A DNA stretch of 64,000 nucleotides, from assembly GCF_902686445.1 (NCBI RefSeq), contig NC_062213.1, positions 2,167,241-2,231,240 on the forward strand, given 5' to 3'. The translations under genes and the position numbers were made by a program. Source of the stretch: Sciurus carolinensis (Eukaryota > Chordata > Mammalia > Rodentia > Sciuridae). Under the pieces are notes generated by a model, which made no database searches, was not told the origin of the DNA, and saw only the letters and a program-made list of their open reading frames with translations. How positions within the stretch are numbered: the first letter of the stretch is position 1; each line of letters starts with the position of its first letter. Of this stretch, positions 1 to 11,869 are shown one piece after another.

Positions 1-195
1 TGGATTCCCCCGGTCTCTCCCAGGCAGCCGATGAGATCCAACCCACTGTTTCTTCCTGGAACACAACCCAGCAGAGCACCCCACTCCTCCATCCCCTACC
101 CTCTTCAACTTCTCTTCACAGACTCTGTCCATACCTGGTGCCCCAGAATGCATTTTGTTTTCTTTATTGAACAAAATAAAGCTTTCAGCACACTT
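1..195 (+). other. Possible 3' UTR end of an unidentified gene
   Basis: A canonical poly(A) signal AATAAA lies at 175-180 after a stretch that gives no recognisable protein. It could be the last-exon end of a plus-strand gene beginning left of the window. In the human cluster the genes beyond LY6D include GML and CYP11B genes, but nothing here identifies which, if any, is present. A chance or repeat-derived AATAAA is equally possible. Confidence 0.3.
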
Positions 196-300
196 CTGAA
201 AAAGTGAATTCTGTGGAGGAAGGAATGTGCCTTGTTGATGTCAGCATTCCTGTCTGCTGTCCAGCAAGGTAACCAGCACGTCTGTTGCTCTTCAAACCAT

Positions 301-660
301 ATCTATGGGATGGACAGATGGATGAATAGATGCATGAATGGGTACATGTATGGGGAATGAATAGATAATGGATGGATGGATGGATCAGTGAATGGATAGG
401 GGACAGATGCATGGATGAATGAATGGATGGATGAATGGATGGATGGATGATGGACAGATGGATGGATGGATGGACGGATCAGTGAATGGATAGGGACAGA
501 CGCATGGATGAATGAATGGATGGATGAATGGATGGTAGATGAATGGATGGATGGATGATGGGTAGGTGCAAATGGGTAGAAGGATGGATCAGTGGGTAGA
601 TTGATGGATGGATAGATACTGGATGGATGAATGGATGATGGATGGATGAATTAGTGAGTA
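301..660. repeat. GGAT/GATG tetranucleotide simple repeat
   Basis: About 360 bp of imperfect tandem GGAT (ATGG, TGGA) units, with a longer internal period: a segment containing 'ggatcagtgaatggatagg' recurs near 381 and 476. No coding potential is visible. Open frames called across it simply translate the repeat. Confidence 0.9.
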
Positions 661-3600
661 GGTAGATGTTGGGAGCAAGTGAAGGTAGGGGGTGAGGGAA
701 GATGTGAAGAGCTCCCTGTGGAGCTCAAGGGGTGGCAGCCACAATCTCCGGGCTATGACGGGAGGTAGAGTGACCTGCAGCACCTCAGAGAGGTGAGTCC
801 AGAAACTGAGCTAAGCACAAACCCTCTGTCCTTCCCAGAACCCTGGCAGGAGTTTATCTCAATATGCAGAAAGCAAGTCGCCATCCAGGTTCCTGACCCT
901 CTCAGGGCCTTGTGTTCTGCAAGCCCACACTGCTGCAAGCCTGCAGGCCTGGGATTCTGGGGTCCCCATAGTCTTCTGTGATATGGTTCCATGGCCCCAT
1001 GGCCATGCCCTCCACCCTCTCTGCCCACTTCATTGTCATGCACTAAAGTCCTCTCCCTCATCACCCAAACTGTGGTGCCAGGCACCCCTGGTGGGACCCT
1101 TGGTGCAGTGTCTGTTGGCCCTGCCACATAGGCCTGGGAACTTGTTCACCTCTCTCTGGGACCTCGGGCCCCAGCCTCACCCTTCCCAAGAGCAGGCCAC
1201 ATCCGAGGCAGGGCAGAGTTCCTCGGGCTCCTCCATCCATGACACAGCCCCTTGGATGTGCACCTTGGCAGGGCAGAAGGCAGAGGCCCACCAGTGATGA
1301 AGAGCCACACAGAGGGACCCCGTCCATGGACACTAACGACACCCAGAAGCCCAGCCCAGCAATGGGAGAATGGCTGCTGGTGGTCAGGGTCCCAGAGAAG
1401 GACCAAAGATGCAGGCAGGGCCATGTAGGCCCTGGAAGCAGGCAAGCGAGCCGCACATCCAGGCTGCGGCTGTGTGTAAAGGTGACTCCTCGCCAGGAGG
1501 GAGAGCTGTGGAAGAAGAGCCCTAGGCCCAGGGCCAGGCCCAGCTATGGCTGCACTTGCTGAGTGATGCTGGGAAGGCCCTGCCCGTGTGTTCGAGAGGG
1601 ACTAAGCAGCCCAAGGGAAACACCGCCTCACTGCCTGACTCACTGAGCTTTCCCCTGACTCCTGGGAGAGACCCAGATGACATGGGACCTGGATGACATG
1701 GTACCCGTGTCAAGATGCCCTCCCTGCTCCACCAGTGGATGGCCACCTTCTCTCAGTTCTCAGCTTAGACAGCTCTAAGGCAGTCCCAGACTCCCCGAGG
1801 GTTACATGTGTGCCGCCACAGAGCAATCTGTTGTCTGTCTCTCTTTCCCCAGCTGATCTGCGGCCCAAGCACTGGGTCCTCCCTCTCCTCTCTTGGTCTC
1901 CAGTATATCCATGCTGCCTGCATGTGGTACATCCTTGTAGGAGGTGGAATGAGTGAGTGGAGTACCTTGAGGTACAGGGATGCAATCTGGGCCCCAGGTG
2001 TGGCCAGGACTACACACGTGGCAACCTGAGCCTAAGGAAGCCTCCTTCCTGAACCCCAAAGTTCTTGAACATCTCCAGTCCAAGGGCCTGACCTGTCCAC
2101 CTGGCGTCTGCCCTCAGGTCAGGGCAGGGTCCAGGGTTGCACCTTCAGAGGGCTTGGGGTAGCATGCTGTGCCACCCTGAGCCAGGAGCTTCCCCCTCTG
2201 AGCCACAGGCCCTTGTGATCTGCTGGCACACACACGGGAGAGCACGGGAGAGCTCCAGCAGGGGACCCTAGCTCCAGACCAGGTCCAGTCCTGGCCCCCA
2301 GCTTCCTGGCCATCCAGTCAAGTGCAGGGCATGGTCTGGGTGCAGGGCAGCGTGGTGGTGTCCTTGCTCCCTGCCCTCCCTCATATCTCCTGGGCACCTT
2401 TCCTGCTGCCAACGTCCTGGGAACAGAAGTCACAGTGAGGATCCTGGCCCCAGGACTGAGAAGGGGCTAAGAGGGCCAGGCTTTGAAAGAGTCATCTTCT
2501 CTTTGGGAGGAGGGGACGGGAGGGCCAGTGGAGACAGGAAGAGGGGCCTGAGACCTCAACCGGGTCCTGCCCCTCCAGGGGTCCTCTCTGGCCCTCATTT
2601 CCACCAGCAGGAGGGTGCTGGGAGGGGGCAGATGTAAGGGACCACAGTGGCCCCTCCACCCACTATGCCTCCAAGGCCCGATCTGGCTGCTGCCTACAGG
2701 AAGCCCTCCCTGCCGCCCTGCCCGTAGGCTGCCATCTCTCAAGGGCTCCTGCCACCAGCATCCCCACTTCCTCCTGAGAGTGAGCTTCGTGCCCAGCTGA
2801 TTCACACTTCTGCCGGGAACTGCCAGGGCAGCCAACTCACATATTCGTGGGCAGCCCTGCCAGGGACAAACTGGAGCACAGCTTCTCTCTTGGCCTCGGG
2901 ACACACAGCCACTGTGAATCCTGAGGCCCCACCAGCTTTACCAGATCCGTCAGGAATTCCAAACCTGTTTTTCCAGCAGCTTCCTAGCCCCAGTGAGTCA
3001 CCTCTCCCACCCGTCATCCCCTGTGGTCACCACCCTGTCCCCAAGCTCTGGGTTCTGCTTCCTAAGGCCTGCAGGTCGCCCTCCCTCCAACCACCAAGCA
3101 CACCCTGTGCCTGTTGTGCACAGGGAGGCCCGGAGCTGGGTGTGGCCTTCTGGGCAGTGCAGACCCTGCGGAGCTGCCCGAGCCGGAGGCTACAGCAGCC
3201 CTAAGCACGCACCAGGGAACCCGGGATCCCCGCGGATCAGGAGCCCTGGCACGGGCAGGCTGCAAAGGCGGGACCACCCCAGGGGCTCCTCCCTGCATCC
3301 CTCTAGGTCCCAGCAGGCAGCACCTGTGCCCCTCTGTCCCTGGGCAGGTCCTGCAGGCCCAGGAGCTGCGTCTGAGAGAACCACATGTAGCCGTCAGGTA
3401 GCGTCTCCTCTGTTCCCGGGCCAGCTCAACACAGGAGCCAGCTGGCCCAGGTGCAGGCCAGAAGGGCCCACAGGAGTCAGGCCTGGGTCTGATTGACCCC
3501 AGAACCCACAGGGCTCCCAGGAGCTTCAACCTGGCCCAGACCCAGCCGGCAGCAGCAGGCCCTATAGTGCCTACGCGCTGCTGCTGCAGGGACACTTGGG

Positions 3601-4610
3601 ATAGGCTCCCTCCCTGTTAGCCAGGTCCCCCAGGGCAGGGGCAGCGGCAGAGGAAGGGTGAGGACTCTGCGGGGTCCACCCACAACCACAGCTGGGCATA
3701 TAGGGAACCAGCAGGGAGAGGCGCTTTGAGACCTAGTTCGTGGGGAAACGAAGTTCCCCTTATGAGTATGGAGCAATAAGGGGGTTTCCGTCTCCACACA
3801 GGGACCAGGTCCAGCAACTACCAAGGACCCTGGGTGCTGGGCTCAGAACTGAGGAGCTACAGCCTGGGAGGATGGGGCAGAGGCACAGATCAGGACGGTA
3901 ACTGTGCTGTGCCCCAGAGCAGGGGGAGGGAGTTCTGGATGGGGAGGGTCAAGGGCTCCAAGGGAGGGAGGGTGAGTCCTGCCTCCCCAGGCACCTGCCT
4001 TGACCAAGTCCCCACATCCTGGGGTCTTCACACCTCCTACCTGGCCCACACCTGGCTCCCACGAGCTCCTCCTGCCTGGTGGCCTCTCCTCTGCCTCCCT
4101 AGCCCACCAACTCACAGCTGCCCCCCCAACCTCATGCCTCAGCAGGGATGGTTCTCCTCCCTGGGGTTCCTTGCTGGGCTGACCCAGCACCCCTGAGTCC
4201 AGAGCCCAGGAAGGCAGGGCCGGCACCTCCTCCCCTGCACCCCCACCCATGTGAACCCCCAGAGTGTCTGGGACAAGCTGTGGCTTGAAGGAACTCTCCG
4301 GGGTTGGGAAATGCAGGGCAAAGACACAGGTGACAGACCGGGTGGAAAGTCAGAGACAATGTGACCCAGGAACAGGCAGACAGGAGAACCGAGAGCAGAG
4401 TGGCAGGGAGGCTCAGAAGCAGGGAGTGCAGGGCCGGGCAGACACGGGGCCCTGTGCACAGCCAGCACTGGCTAGGCCCCAGAGAGGTGGGCTGGGGCAG
4501 TGTCCTCTCAGCTGGCAGGGGCCAGGCATGAGTGGGGCCGGTGGGTGTGGACCAGGCAGGGTGAGGCAGGTCCGGGTGGCATGCTACTGGCTGGCTGGCT
4601 GCCACTCCCA
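661..4610. other. Intergenic DNA left of LY6D
   Basis: GC-rich unique-looking sequence. I searched both strands for LY6-type exons (a CxxC start, or a CC...CN end) and for other familiar domains and found none. The open frames here overlap on both strands and look like GC shadows. Confidence 0.6.
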
Positions 4611-4625
4611 CACCCCCATCCCAAG

Positions 4626-4631
4626 TATAAG
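4626..4631 (+). promoter_or_regulatory. LY6D: TATA-like box of LY6D
   Basis: TATAAG lies 39 bp before the first candidate ATG, so transcription should begin around 4650-4660 with a very short 5' UTR. The same TATAAG variant precedes SLURP2. Confidence 0.6.
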
Positions 4632-4664
4632 TCCTCCCCAGAGGAGGGGCACCATTGCTGCAAG

Positions 4665-5900
4665 ATGATGCTCGGTATGAAGACCGTCCTGCTGATCCTC
4701 ATTGTCCTGGCGGTGGCCGTGGGCCCAGGTGAGAGGCTGGGCCTGGGGGGCAGCGGGAGTGGGCCTGTTTGCCAGACCCTCAGCCTCAGCCGGGGCAGTC
4801 ACCAAACACTGGAAGCCTGGAGTTCAGGCTCAGAGAATCCCGATGTTGCGGAGGGCTGACTCTAGGAATCCAGAGCAAAAGGAACCTGCGTCTGGGCTTG
4901 GCAGAATCACAGACAGAACATCCAGGAACATCCAGGAGACTCAGGCTGAGAGCAACAGAGCCTGGCATTGTCCTGAGATGCCTCCCTCCTGGGAAAGACA
5001 GACACGGCGTCATTGGTCCCTGCCGCCAGTCCCTCCCTGGGCCCCCTTGTTCCTCCCCGATAGCCCTGGGGTGCCTGACCCCTCTTCCCCAAGACTCAGG
5101 AGGCCAAGAACCCAGGCTCTCAGAACCATCAGGGTGGGGTACCAGAGGTGTCCTGCAAAACCCTCTCAGCATTGCCCAGGGCTTTCTGAGACCCCTAGGA
5201 AGGGTTTTCACGATACTCCATCCCCTTCTCTTCCTGGCCGCTGGCCCCGACGGGTCCAGCCAGGATACCTCCAGGGGGCTAAAGGGCCGAGCAGGCTCCT
5301 CCTGAAGCTGTGTATGGGGCGTGGGTCCCAAGGATCTGTGGGCTCAGGGGCTCTGGCCTGGGGCAGGGGTAGCCGAGGGCTCTGCCCTGGACCCAGGCCC
5401 AGCTGACTCTGACCCTCACCCACCAGCCCGGGCACTCCGCTGCCACGTGTGCTCCAGCTCCTCCAACTGCAAGCAACCACAGACGTGCCCAGCCAGCTCC
5501 CGCTACTGCCGGACCATGACCACAGGTGGGCCGAGGACCATGCGCAGTGGTGCTGGGGACGGTTTGGTCACGTGGCAGTCATGGCCCAGAGGTGGAGGGT
5601 GCCCTTGGTGCTGCGCAGGTGGGAGCTGGGGGCAAGGCGGGCAAGCCTGACACCCACATCTGTGCAGTGGAGCCTCTGTCCGGGAACCTGGTGAGGAAGG
5701 ACTGCGCAGACTCCTGCATGCCCACCTACAGCCAGCAGGGCCAGGTCAGCAGTGGCGTCCAGTCCACCCAGTGCTGTCAGGATGACCTGTGCAACGAGAG
5801 GCTGTACAGCGCTGCGCCCGCCCGCACCCTGCTCAGCAGCGCCACCCTGGGCCTGGCGCTGGCCCTGGGCCTCCTCACCAGCGCAGCCCCCCGCCTGTAA
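4665..5900 (+). CDS. LY6D: LY6D, GPI-anchored lymphocyte antigen 6 family member D
   Basis: Three coding exons: 4665-4728, 5427-5525 and 5668-5900 (TAA), each junction GT/AG and phase 1. The product is 131 aa from the first ATG, or 127 aa from the in-frame ATG at 4677, which aligns better with the human start (MRTALLLL...; human protein 128 aa). Order: signal peptide ending near GPARA, one three-finger LY6/uPAR domain with all ten cysteines (starting LRCHVCSSSSNCK, closing QCCQDDLCNE), then a hydrophobic GPI tail rich in Leu and Ala. LY6D is a surface marker of keratinocytes and of early B-lineage cells. It is the first of five co-oriented genes of this array. The assignment is firm; only the choice between the two ATGs is open. 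Confidence 0.95.
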
Positions 5901-6124
5901 CCCCCAAGGCCAGGGTGTCGCCCCTTACCTTCCCTGGGTCCCCTTCCTCCCTGCCTCGGTGGGCTGGGGCTCCCCCAGAGGGCTGCGCGGTCCTGCTGTC
6001 CGTGCGGAGCAGCTCCTCCCTGAACAAGAGGACTGGCTCTCCAACCCGCGGAGGGAGGACGGGCTGCTCTGACCCCTGATTTGGTGCCCACTCCTTTGAT
6101 TTTGTACTGGAGCCTCCGCATGGA

Positions 6125-6130
6125 AATAAA
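6125..6130 (+). terminator. LY6D: LY6D poly(A) signal
   Basis: Canonical AATAAA 225 bp after the LY6D stop codon, giving a short 3' UTR ending near 6145. Confidence 0.8.
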
Positions 6131-6145
6131 TGACTTAAGATTAGT

Positions 6146-8545
6146 GTGCTGTGGAATGGGGTCTCCTGCTCTTGTCACCTGGGCCAGCCTCGGCAGCGTG
6201 CGGGCAGTGCCAGAGAGGCATCACCACCCCCGGAGGGGCCGGGCCCTCTCCAGTGCCTCCAGCAGCTCCCAGAGAGGAAGGTGCCCTTGGGGTGAGTCCC
6301 AGGGGAGCACCCAGCGGTGGAGGGACACCCACCCAGGCCACATCCCTGAGGTCTGGGTACAAGAGGCTCAGAGAGACCCCGGTCTTGGGGTTATGCAGAC
6401 ACTGACCCAAGGCCAGACCAGCTGTCCCCTGACCCCACGCTCAGGAGCCCAGACTTACCCAGGGGAGCTGGGGCCTGACTCAGCACAGGGCTGGGTGAGG
6501 TGGCCTAGAGACAGGGAGGGGCCTAAGGACAGTGCAGCCTCCAGCTGGCTGCTGCCTGGCTTGGACAGTTTTCCAACGGTGAGGCTGAGGTGGAGTGAGA
6601 GGAAGAGTCCACCTCACAGATGCCCAAGCAAGCATGGCCCCCATCCCGGGGAGCAGGCCAGTCCCACTCCCCAGTAGCCATTCTCCGGGCCTCTGGGTCA
6701 GCACAGCCTCTGATCCCCACCAGAGCTGGCACCCTGGCAGTCTGGCCTGGCAAACCCCACAGGGCCCAGCCCCAGCCAGCCCTCGCAGACTGTGAGCGGG
6801 TAGCACTGACGAGGGGGTCCGGCCCAGGCCCACACGGCGCCTCTTCTTTCCCCTGAACCTACCAAGATAAGCATTCTGGACGCGCTGGCTCTAGCTGAGG
6901 GCCCTGGGCCTGGAGAGCCGTGAGAGGTGGAGAGTGACCCATGGCAGCGGTCTCTCTTGACCACACACGCATGTTGCCTCCCCTGACACCCTGGGCCAAT
7001 GTGGAACCCCAATGTCCAGGCTGCCCAGGTCACCCAGGTCAGCCCTTCAGCTCTGGGCTTGGCCTGGGTGAGCCCCACAGCCTCCACCCTGTGAGCCCCT
7101 TCTCTATACCCAAGCCCCGCCACCTCCAGGCCCAGCCTGTTCACTCCTGGTCCTCACTAGGTGACCTGAGCAAGGTACCTCCAGCACCTCGCAGGGTGGT
7201 CAGCACCTGCCCCCATTATGGTGCCTGTGAGTGGGGCCCCTGGGCTTCTGCAGGGCCGCTGCCCCTCCTCCCAGCCTCCACAGGCAGCAGGCTGTCCCCC
7301 TTGCTGCATGTGCAGCACCTGCAGTCCCTGCAGCAACTGTCCCCAGGGCTGCAGGGAGGAGCTCCTGGGAACCCCAGAGCCAGGTACCTGAAGGCAGCTC
7401 TCAGAATCATCTCTTCCCCTGTCCAGGCCACCCAGAGCCCACGTGTGCCTCTCTCAGTCCCCCTCGGCGCCCAGGACAAGGTGTAGAAAACCCCCTGGAC
7501 ATGGGAATCAGGCAGAGCCGAGGATCAGGGGCACCCAGCATGCAGACCCATTTCCCCATGTGGACACTGAGCCAGGAGCAGGGAAGTGACTCCTGCTCAC
7601 TCCACAACAAGCTGGCCATAGAGTCCAGGAGACAGGGAGGGGGCTCTGGGTCCAACCCTGCCTGGAGGCAAGGAGAAATGTGCCCCCACCCCAGAAATCA
7701 GGCCACCAAGGGAGTACCATCTAGTGTGTCAGGGAGGGTTTCTAAAAGTGGTGACCAGTAAAGGGACAGCAGAGGTAGTGAGGGTGGGTGTGCCAGGTCC
7801 CAGGCCAGGGCCGTCTGCACACTCGAGGGTGCCCGGGCTGCTGACGTGGCACAGCAGTGTCTGTGACCAGGCAGCGCCCAGAGCCGAGGGAGCCACAGCT
7901 CCTAGCCAGACCCTGTGCCATGACCAGCAGCCTCCAAGGCCTGGCTCTGACCTCCTGGCTACCTTGGTGTGATCCCACCGGGCAGCCCCTTCAGTGGTCC
8001 TAGACCCAACCTGACTCCAACCTCACTGGGACCCACCTCAGGCCAGAGCCCTGGGCAGGGTCTGCAAAGGTGGGGGGGGCTGTGGGTATGGACAGAGCTT
8101 CCGACCAGGGGGAGCCCCAGTCCTGCTCCCTCCTTCCTGGTGTCCCTCAAGGAGGGGCTCCTCCTGCGGAGCCCAAGCCCAGAGCCTGCACGGTGCTGCT
8201 GGGGAGGTGATGGTGGGGAGCAAGGCTCTGGGACGGCCACCCAGAGGTGGGTGCTGACCCTGTCAGGAGGTCCCGACAGACGCTCCTGACCCCTGAGGCA
8301 GGAGGGCTATTCCTCTCTGCCTTTGCAGGAGTGCCAGGGCATTCCAGGGACTTCACGAAAGCCGAGGACTATTCCCAGACGGGACCGAGGCCCTCCTTAG
8401 CCTCCCCAAACCCTGGTCCTCGGCCCCTTGGGCCTGGCTTTCCCTCGGAAGGAAGAACGGGACTCTATGCCTCCCTGGCCACCCTGCCTGGGCACCCCAT
8501 CCTGAACAAGGCCCCACCACCCGCTGTCAGCTCGGGGGCATGGTT
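6146..8545. other. Intergenic DNA between LY6D and the first LTR
   Basis: GC-rich sequence with many short overlapping open frames on both strands and no recognised domain, RNA gene or young repeat. Confidence 0.6.
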
Positions 8546-8549
8546 AGCG

Positions 8550-8960
8550 GCCAAATAAAAACGGACAGCAAGCTTTATTGGAATTTGGCTCTGGGGCGAA
8601 ATTCCCAGACCGGCGGGGTACAGCTCAAGTAGGGACCCAGAGAAAATCGTGTGTGGCCCCGGCCTGCCCAGGGTTTTTATAGGCCGGAATGGGAGGGGGT
8701 CCTGCTGAGTGACAGGTGGGTGTTAAGGGTCAGTGGAGTTTTCTAGCCCACTTGATCGGTCACCATTTGGCGGGCTGGCCTTTGTCTCAGCTGCTCTGCT
8801 CTGCCCCCTACCGGCCTAAATTCCAACCTACACTCGCTCTCCGTTAGCCACCAGCAAACCGGGTTGGCTTGTGAAGGGCCCTCCCTCTGGTCCTGCCGTG
8901 GACCAGGGCGGGATGGTGCCACTCTGTCTTCTCCCGACACTCTCAAACACAGGCGCGTGG
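8550..8960 (-). mobile_element. Solo-type endogenous retrovirus LTR
   Basis: Read on the minus strand, this stretch has the order of a gammaretrovirus-like LTR. A TATAAAA box (plus-strand 'tttttata' near 8674-8681) is followed about 100 bp later by an AATAAA signal (plus-strand TTTATT 8574-8579) and a short U5-like end. No gag, pol or env sequence adjoins it, so it is a solo LTR or a fragment. Both outer limits are approximate because I could not fix a target-site duplication. Confidence 0.6.
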
Positions 8961-8984
8961 CCCTCTTTTGTCTCACCCTTATAT

Positions 8985-9420
8985 CTGATGGATTTTGCTG
9001 TTGCTGTTCCTGTTTTTACAGTTCCCTTTATTCCGCCTGCTCTGGTTTGATCTGCTTGTCTTGTTCTATTTTCTAAGGTGGAAGTTCAGGTTCTTTCCGA
9101 GGACCTTTCCCTCTCCAGCACCAGACTGTGACCGCGGCCCTGGGTCTGCTGCAGCTGCCTCCACAGCTTGGGGGCCCATTTCATCTTCCTTCAGCTGGAG
9201 ATTCTTTCTGGTTTCCTTTTTTTAATCTTCCCATTGATCCACTGGTTACTTAGAAATGTGTTGTAAACCAGTTTCTAAATATTTGGGAATCTTATCAATT
9301 TCTTGGTTATTGATATCTAATTTCATCCCATTGCAGTTCAAGAAAATAATCTGCTTGAGTTCAATCCTTGTCTGTTGAGATCTGCTTTACGGCTCAGAAC
9401 CCAACACCCCGCCTCTGTGC
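8985..9420 (-). mobile_element. Old L1 fragment, ORF2 endonuclease region
   Basis: The plus strand carries the familiar reverse-complement pattern of the L1 ORF2 endonuclease region, for example 'ccactggttacttagaaatg' followed by 'ttgatatctaatttcatccc'. It is diverged and frameshifted. The younger L1 at 11.9-19.5 kb has the equivalent sequence near 16.6 kb. Confidence 0.55.
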
Positions 9421-9424
9421 CCAT

Positions 9425-9836
9425 CATCAGTTACTTAGTGTGATGTTTAACAATATAGAATGACAATTCCTTTGTAAAGAAAAATTGCTCTCTTGATTCC
9501 TATTGCTCCTAAACAATGCACCATGAGAACGGTGACTGTGTGGATGTTAGTAACCATTCTTTAGTTTGTACCTAGATAAGGGTCATTTTGACCCACTTCT
9601 TCCTCTGTTGATGTTAGTTTGTAATTTGGAATCTTAGCAACAGACACTTATGATTGATGTGATTTTTGGTTTAAGAAGCCCTATAACCCTGTGGTCGGGA
9701 AAGTTCTCCCAAGAGCCATTTTTTGGGGCATTGTGTGAGACAGTCAGAAGACGGTTTAATAAAGACTCTCAGATTTGGACTTTTCAGTGGTGATCGGGCT
9801 GTTCTTAAGTTGCGCCCCAGAGCAGGGTGCGGTGCT
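9425..9836 (+). mobile_element. LTR copy 1 of an inverted pair
   Basis: This stretch matches the reverse complement of 19800-20240 over most of its length. Shared blocks include the 'tttggactt.tcagtggtgatcgg' region, the AATAAAGACTCTC poly(A)-signal region, and an upstream block beginning at 'agtttgta'. The left end is ragged. Both copies have an internal AATAAA, as expected for LTRs. I cannot name the family. Confidence 0.65.
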
Positions 9837-10079
9837 CTGGAGATGTCCACTGTCGCTGGGCCTCTCCCTCCCGCTTGTGTCAAGTCAGGAGCGTGTCTGC
9901 TGCTTTGTGTGCTTTGAAGCCTGGGTGTCAGGTCTTGAGCTTTAGACTGCTCTGTCCCCCTCATGACCCTCTACTGCTTGGGAACAGCCTACACTCCGGT
10001 CACTTCTATTGCTCGAAACCTGCTCTGTGGGGTATTATTGAGTCATTCCTGCTTCCTTTCTCCCTGTCCCCACCCCGTG

Positions 10080-10216
10080 GTCCTGGGGACTGGACCAGGG
10101 GTGCTCTGCCACTGAGCTGCATTCTCAGCCCTTTTTATTTTTGAGCTTTGAGACAGGGTCTGACTAGGCTGCCCAGGCTGGTCTTGAACCTGTGACTCGG
10201 CAGGCTCCACTGCACC
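10080..10216 (-). mobile_element. B1-ID composite SINE, minus strand
   Basis: The plus strand shows an inverted ID-like half ('ggggtgctctgccactgagc') followed by an inverted 7SL-derived B1 half ('caggctggtcttgaacctgt'). This is the reverse-complement order of a B1-dID element. Confidence 0.65.
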
Positions 10217-10560
10217 TGGCTCTGTTTCCACCCTTCCAGTCTTCACTGGTGTGTGTTTGCACGGGTCTCTTCCTCTCCTCCGGCTGCCTGATCTGGCAGA
10301 GGCGTCAGAGCAGCACGGTCGCTGTGCTCAAGGTGAACTCCGCTAGCTCCTAGTCCTATTTGCCCCATCTGTTATTTTTTTTCTCTCTTTTCTCTTTTTC
10401 TGCCTTCTCTTTGACAAGTAAGTTGATTTTCTTATGGTTCTATATTGTCTCCTTGGTTGATGCATTATCTGGAACTCCTTGGTTGCTCCCTTTCTTCTTT
10501 CTTTCTTTAATTATTATTTAATGCCTCATTATACACCCTTAATTATTACAGTTTACCTTC
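10217..10560 (-). mobile_element. Probable old L1-derived T-rich sequence
   Basis: Thymine-rich sequence with the general look of reverse-complement L1, lying between SINEs. It is too diverged to place within L1 with certainty. Confidence 0.3.
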
Positions 10561-10786
10561 AAGACATATGATGCCAGACCTGCTGGCCCACGCCTGTAAT
10601 CTCAGCAGCTCAGGAGGCTGAGGCATGAGGATCACAAGTTCAAAGTCAACCTCTGCAACTAATTGAGGCCCTAAGCAACTTGGCAAGACCCTATCTCAAA
10701 ATAAAAAAGATTTTAAAAAGGGCTGGGGATGTGGCTGAGTGGTTGAGTGCTCCTAGGTTTAATCTCTAATAAAAAGAAAGAAGGGG
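10561..10786 (+). mobile_element. B1-ID composite SINE, plus strand
   Basis: A 7SL-derived half ('cacgcctgtaatctcagcag ...') is joined through an A-rich linker to an ID half ('gggctggggatgtggctgag ...') and ends in an A-rich tail. This B1-dID architecture is the best repeat evidence that the genome is sciurid. Confidence 0.75.
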
Positions 10787-10881
10787 GGGAGAGGGAGGGA
10801 GGGAGGGAGGGGAAAGGAAAGGGCAGGGAAGAGAAGGGAAGGGTAGGGTAGGGCAGGGCAGGGCAGGGAAGGGAAGGGAGA
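10778..10881. repeat. Purine-rich GGGA/GGGTA simple tract
   Basis: About 100 bp of almost pure purine on the plus strand: runs of gggagg, ggaaagg, gggta and gggca. It grows out of the A-rich tail of the preceding SINE and could form G-quadruplex or triplex structures. Confidence 0.85.
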
Positions 10882-10889
10882 TGGATTTC

Positions 10890-11024
10890 ATCAAGCTGAG
10901 GTATACCTGTAGTCCCAGCTAGCTACTCAGGAAGATGAAGCAGGAGATTATTTGAGACCAGGGGTTCAAGACCAGCCTGGGAAACAGTGTAAGACTCACC
11001 TCGCACAAAATAAAAAAAATAAAT
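10890..11024 (+). mobile_element. B1/7SL-type SINE monomer
   Basis: Contains 'cctgtagtcccagctagcta' and 'ggttcaagaccagcctggga' in Alu/B1 order and ends in an A-rich tail near 11010-11024. No ID half follows. Confidence 0.65.
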
Positions 11025-11279
11025 ACTTCCAGACTTAGTATGAGACATTTAAAACAGTGAGCTTCCGTTTCCTGATCCTAGTCTACTATGCTACTCCTGT
11101 AGGCTTTTGGGTTGATTTGCTAAAAGTTCCATAATCTGTTGTAATTGTTTCTGCCAGGCAACCAATTATCTTCTAAAATGATCTAAAAATCAGAAGAGTG
11201 GCCACGTGCTCCCCAGCACCAGTGCTCTGCGATTCCCTCCTATCCGAGGGCTGCAGCCACAGCCTCTGCACTGGTATCT

Positions 11280-11851
11280 AGGTGTCTTCACTTCACCTTT
11301 ATTTTTCACAGATAACTTTGCTGGGTATAGAATTCAAAGCTGACAAGCCGTGCCTCTGCTTGTTCTGTGTTGGGGAGGGTCTCTGGCATTTTAGGCACTG
11401 CTGTGCTCTGCTGCCCTGTGTTGTTTCTGACAAGAAATCATGGCCATCCTTATCTTTGACCCTCAGTATGTAAATCTGTTCTTGAATTTCTCTCCTTACC
11501 GTGGTTTTAGGTGACACGATCGCTATGGCTCTGGTGTGACTCTTCATATTTCCAGTGCGTTGGGAGTTGTTGGATTTCTGGGTCCACAGTGTAGGGCTCA
11601 CATCAGACTTTAAGACATTTTGGCCATTATCTCCCCATTGGAGATCTTCCTCTTGCCTTCTCCTTCTCTCGGAGACTCCAGAGACCTCTCGGAGGTGCCC
11701 ACAGTTCTCAAACCTCTGCTCATTTTCAGCCTTTCTCCTGTGATTCCTTTCTAGTGGATCTTAATGTGCCTTCAAGTTCATGGATGGGTCTTCTGCAGTC
11801 TAATTTGTTGTTGATTCTATCCAGTGTATTTTCTCATCTCAAACTTACTTT
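11280..11851 (-). mobile_element. Old L1 fragment interrupted by the young L1
   Basis: The plus strand reads as diverged reverse-complement L1 (for example 'aactttgctgggtatagaat'). It stops at the target-site duplication of the young L1 and continues after 19552, so the young element was inserted into pre-existing sequence. Confidence 0.5.
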
Positions 11852-11869
11852 CCACTTTTTGTCTGTTTT
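11852..11869. repeat. Target-site duplication, left copy
   Basis: The 18-mer ccactttttgtctgtttt is identical to 19535-19552. At this copy it runs into the T-tract that is the poly(A) tail of a minus-strand insertion. Confidence 0.85.

Noticed and set aside
301..660. Regular short repeats that might suggest a CRISPR-like array
   Set aside because: Pure tetranucleotide repetition without unique spacers, in a mammalian genome.
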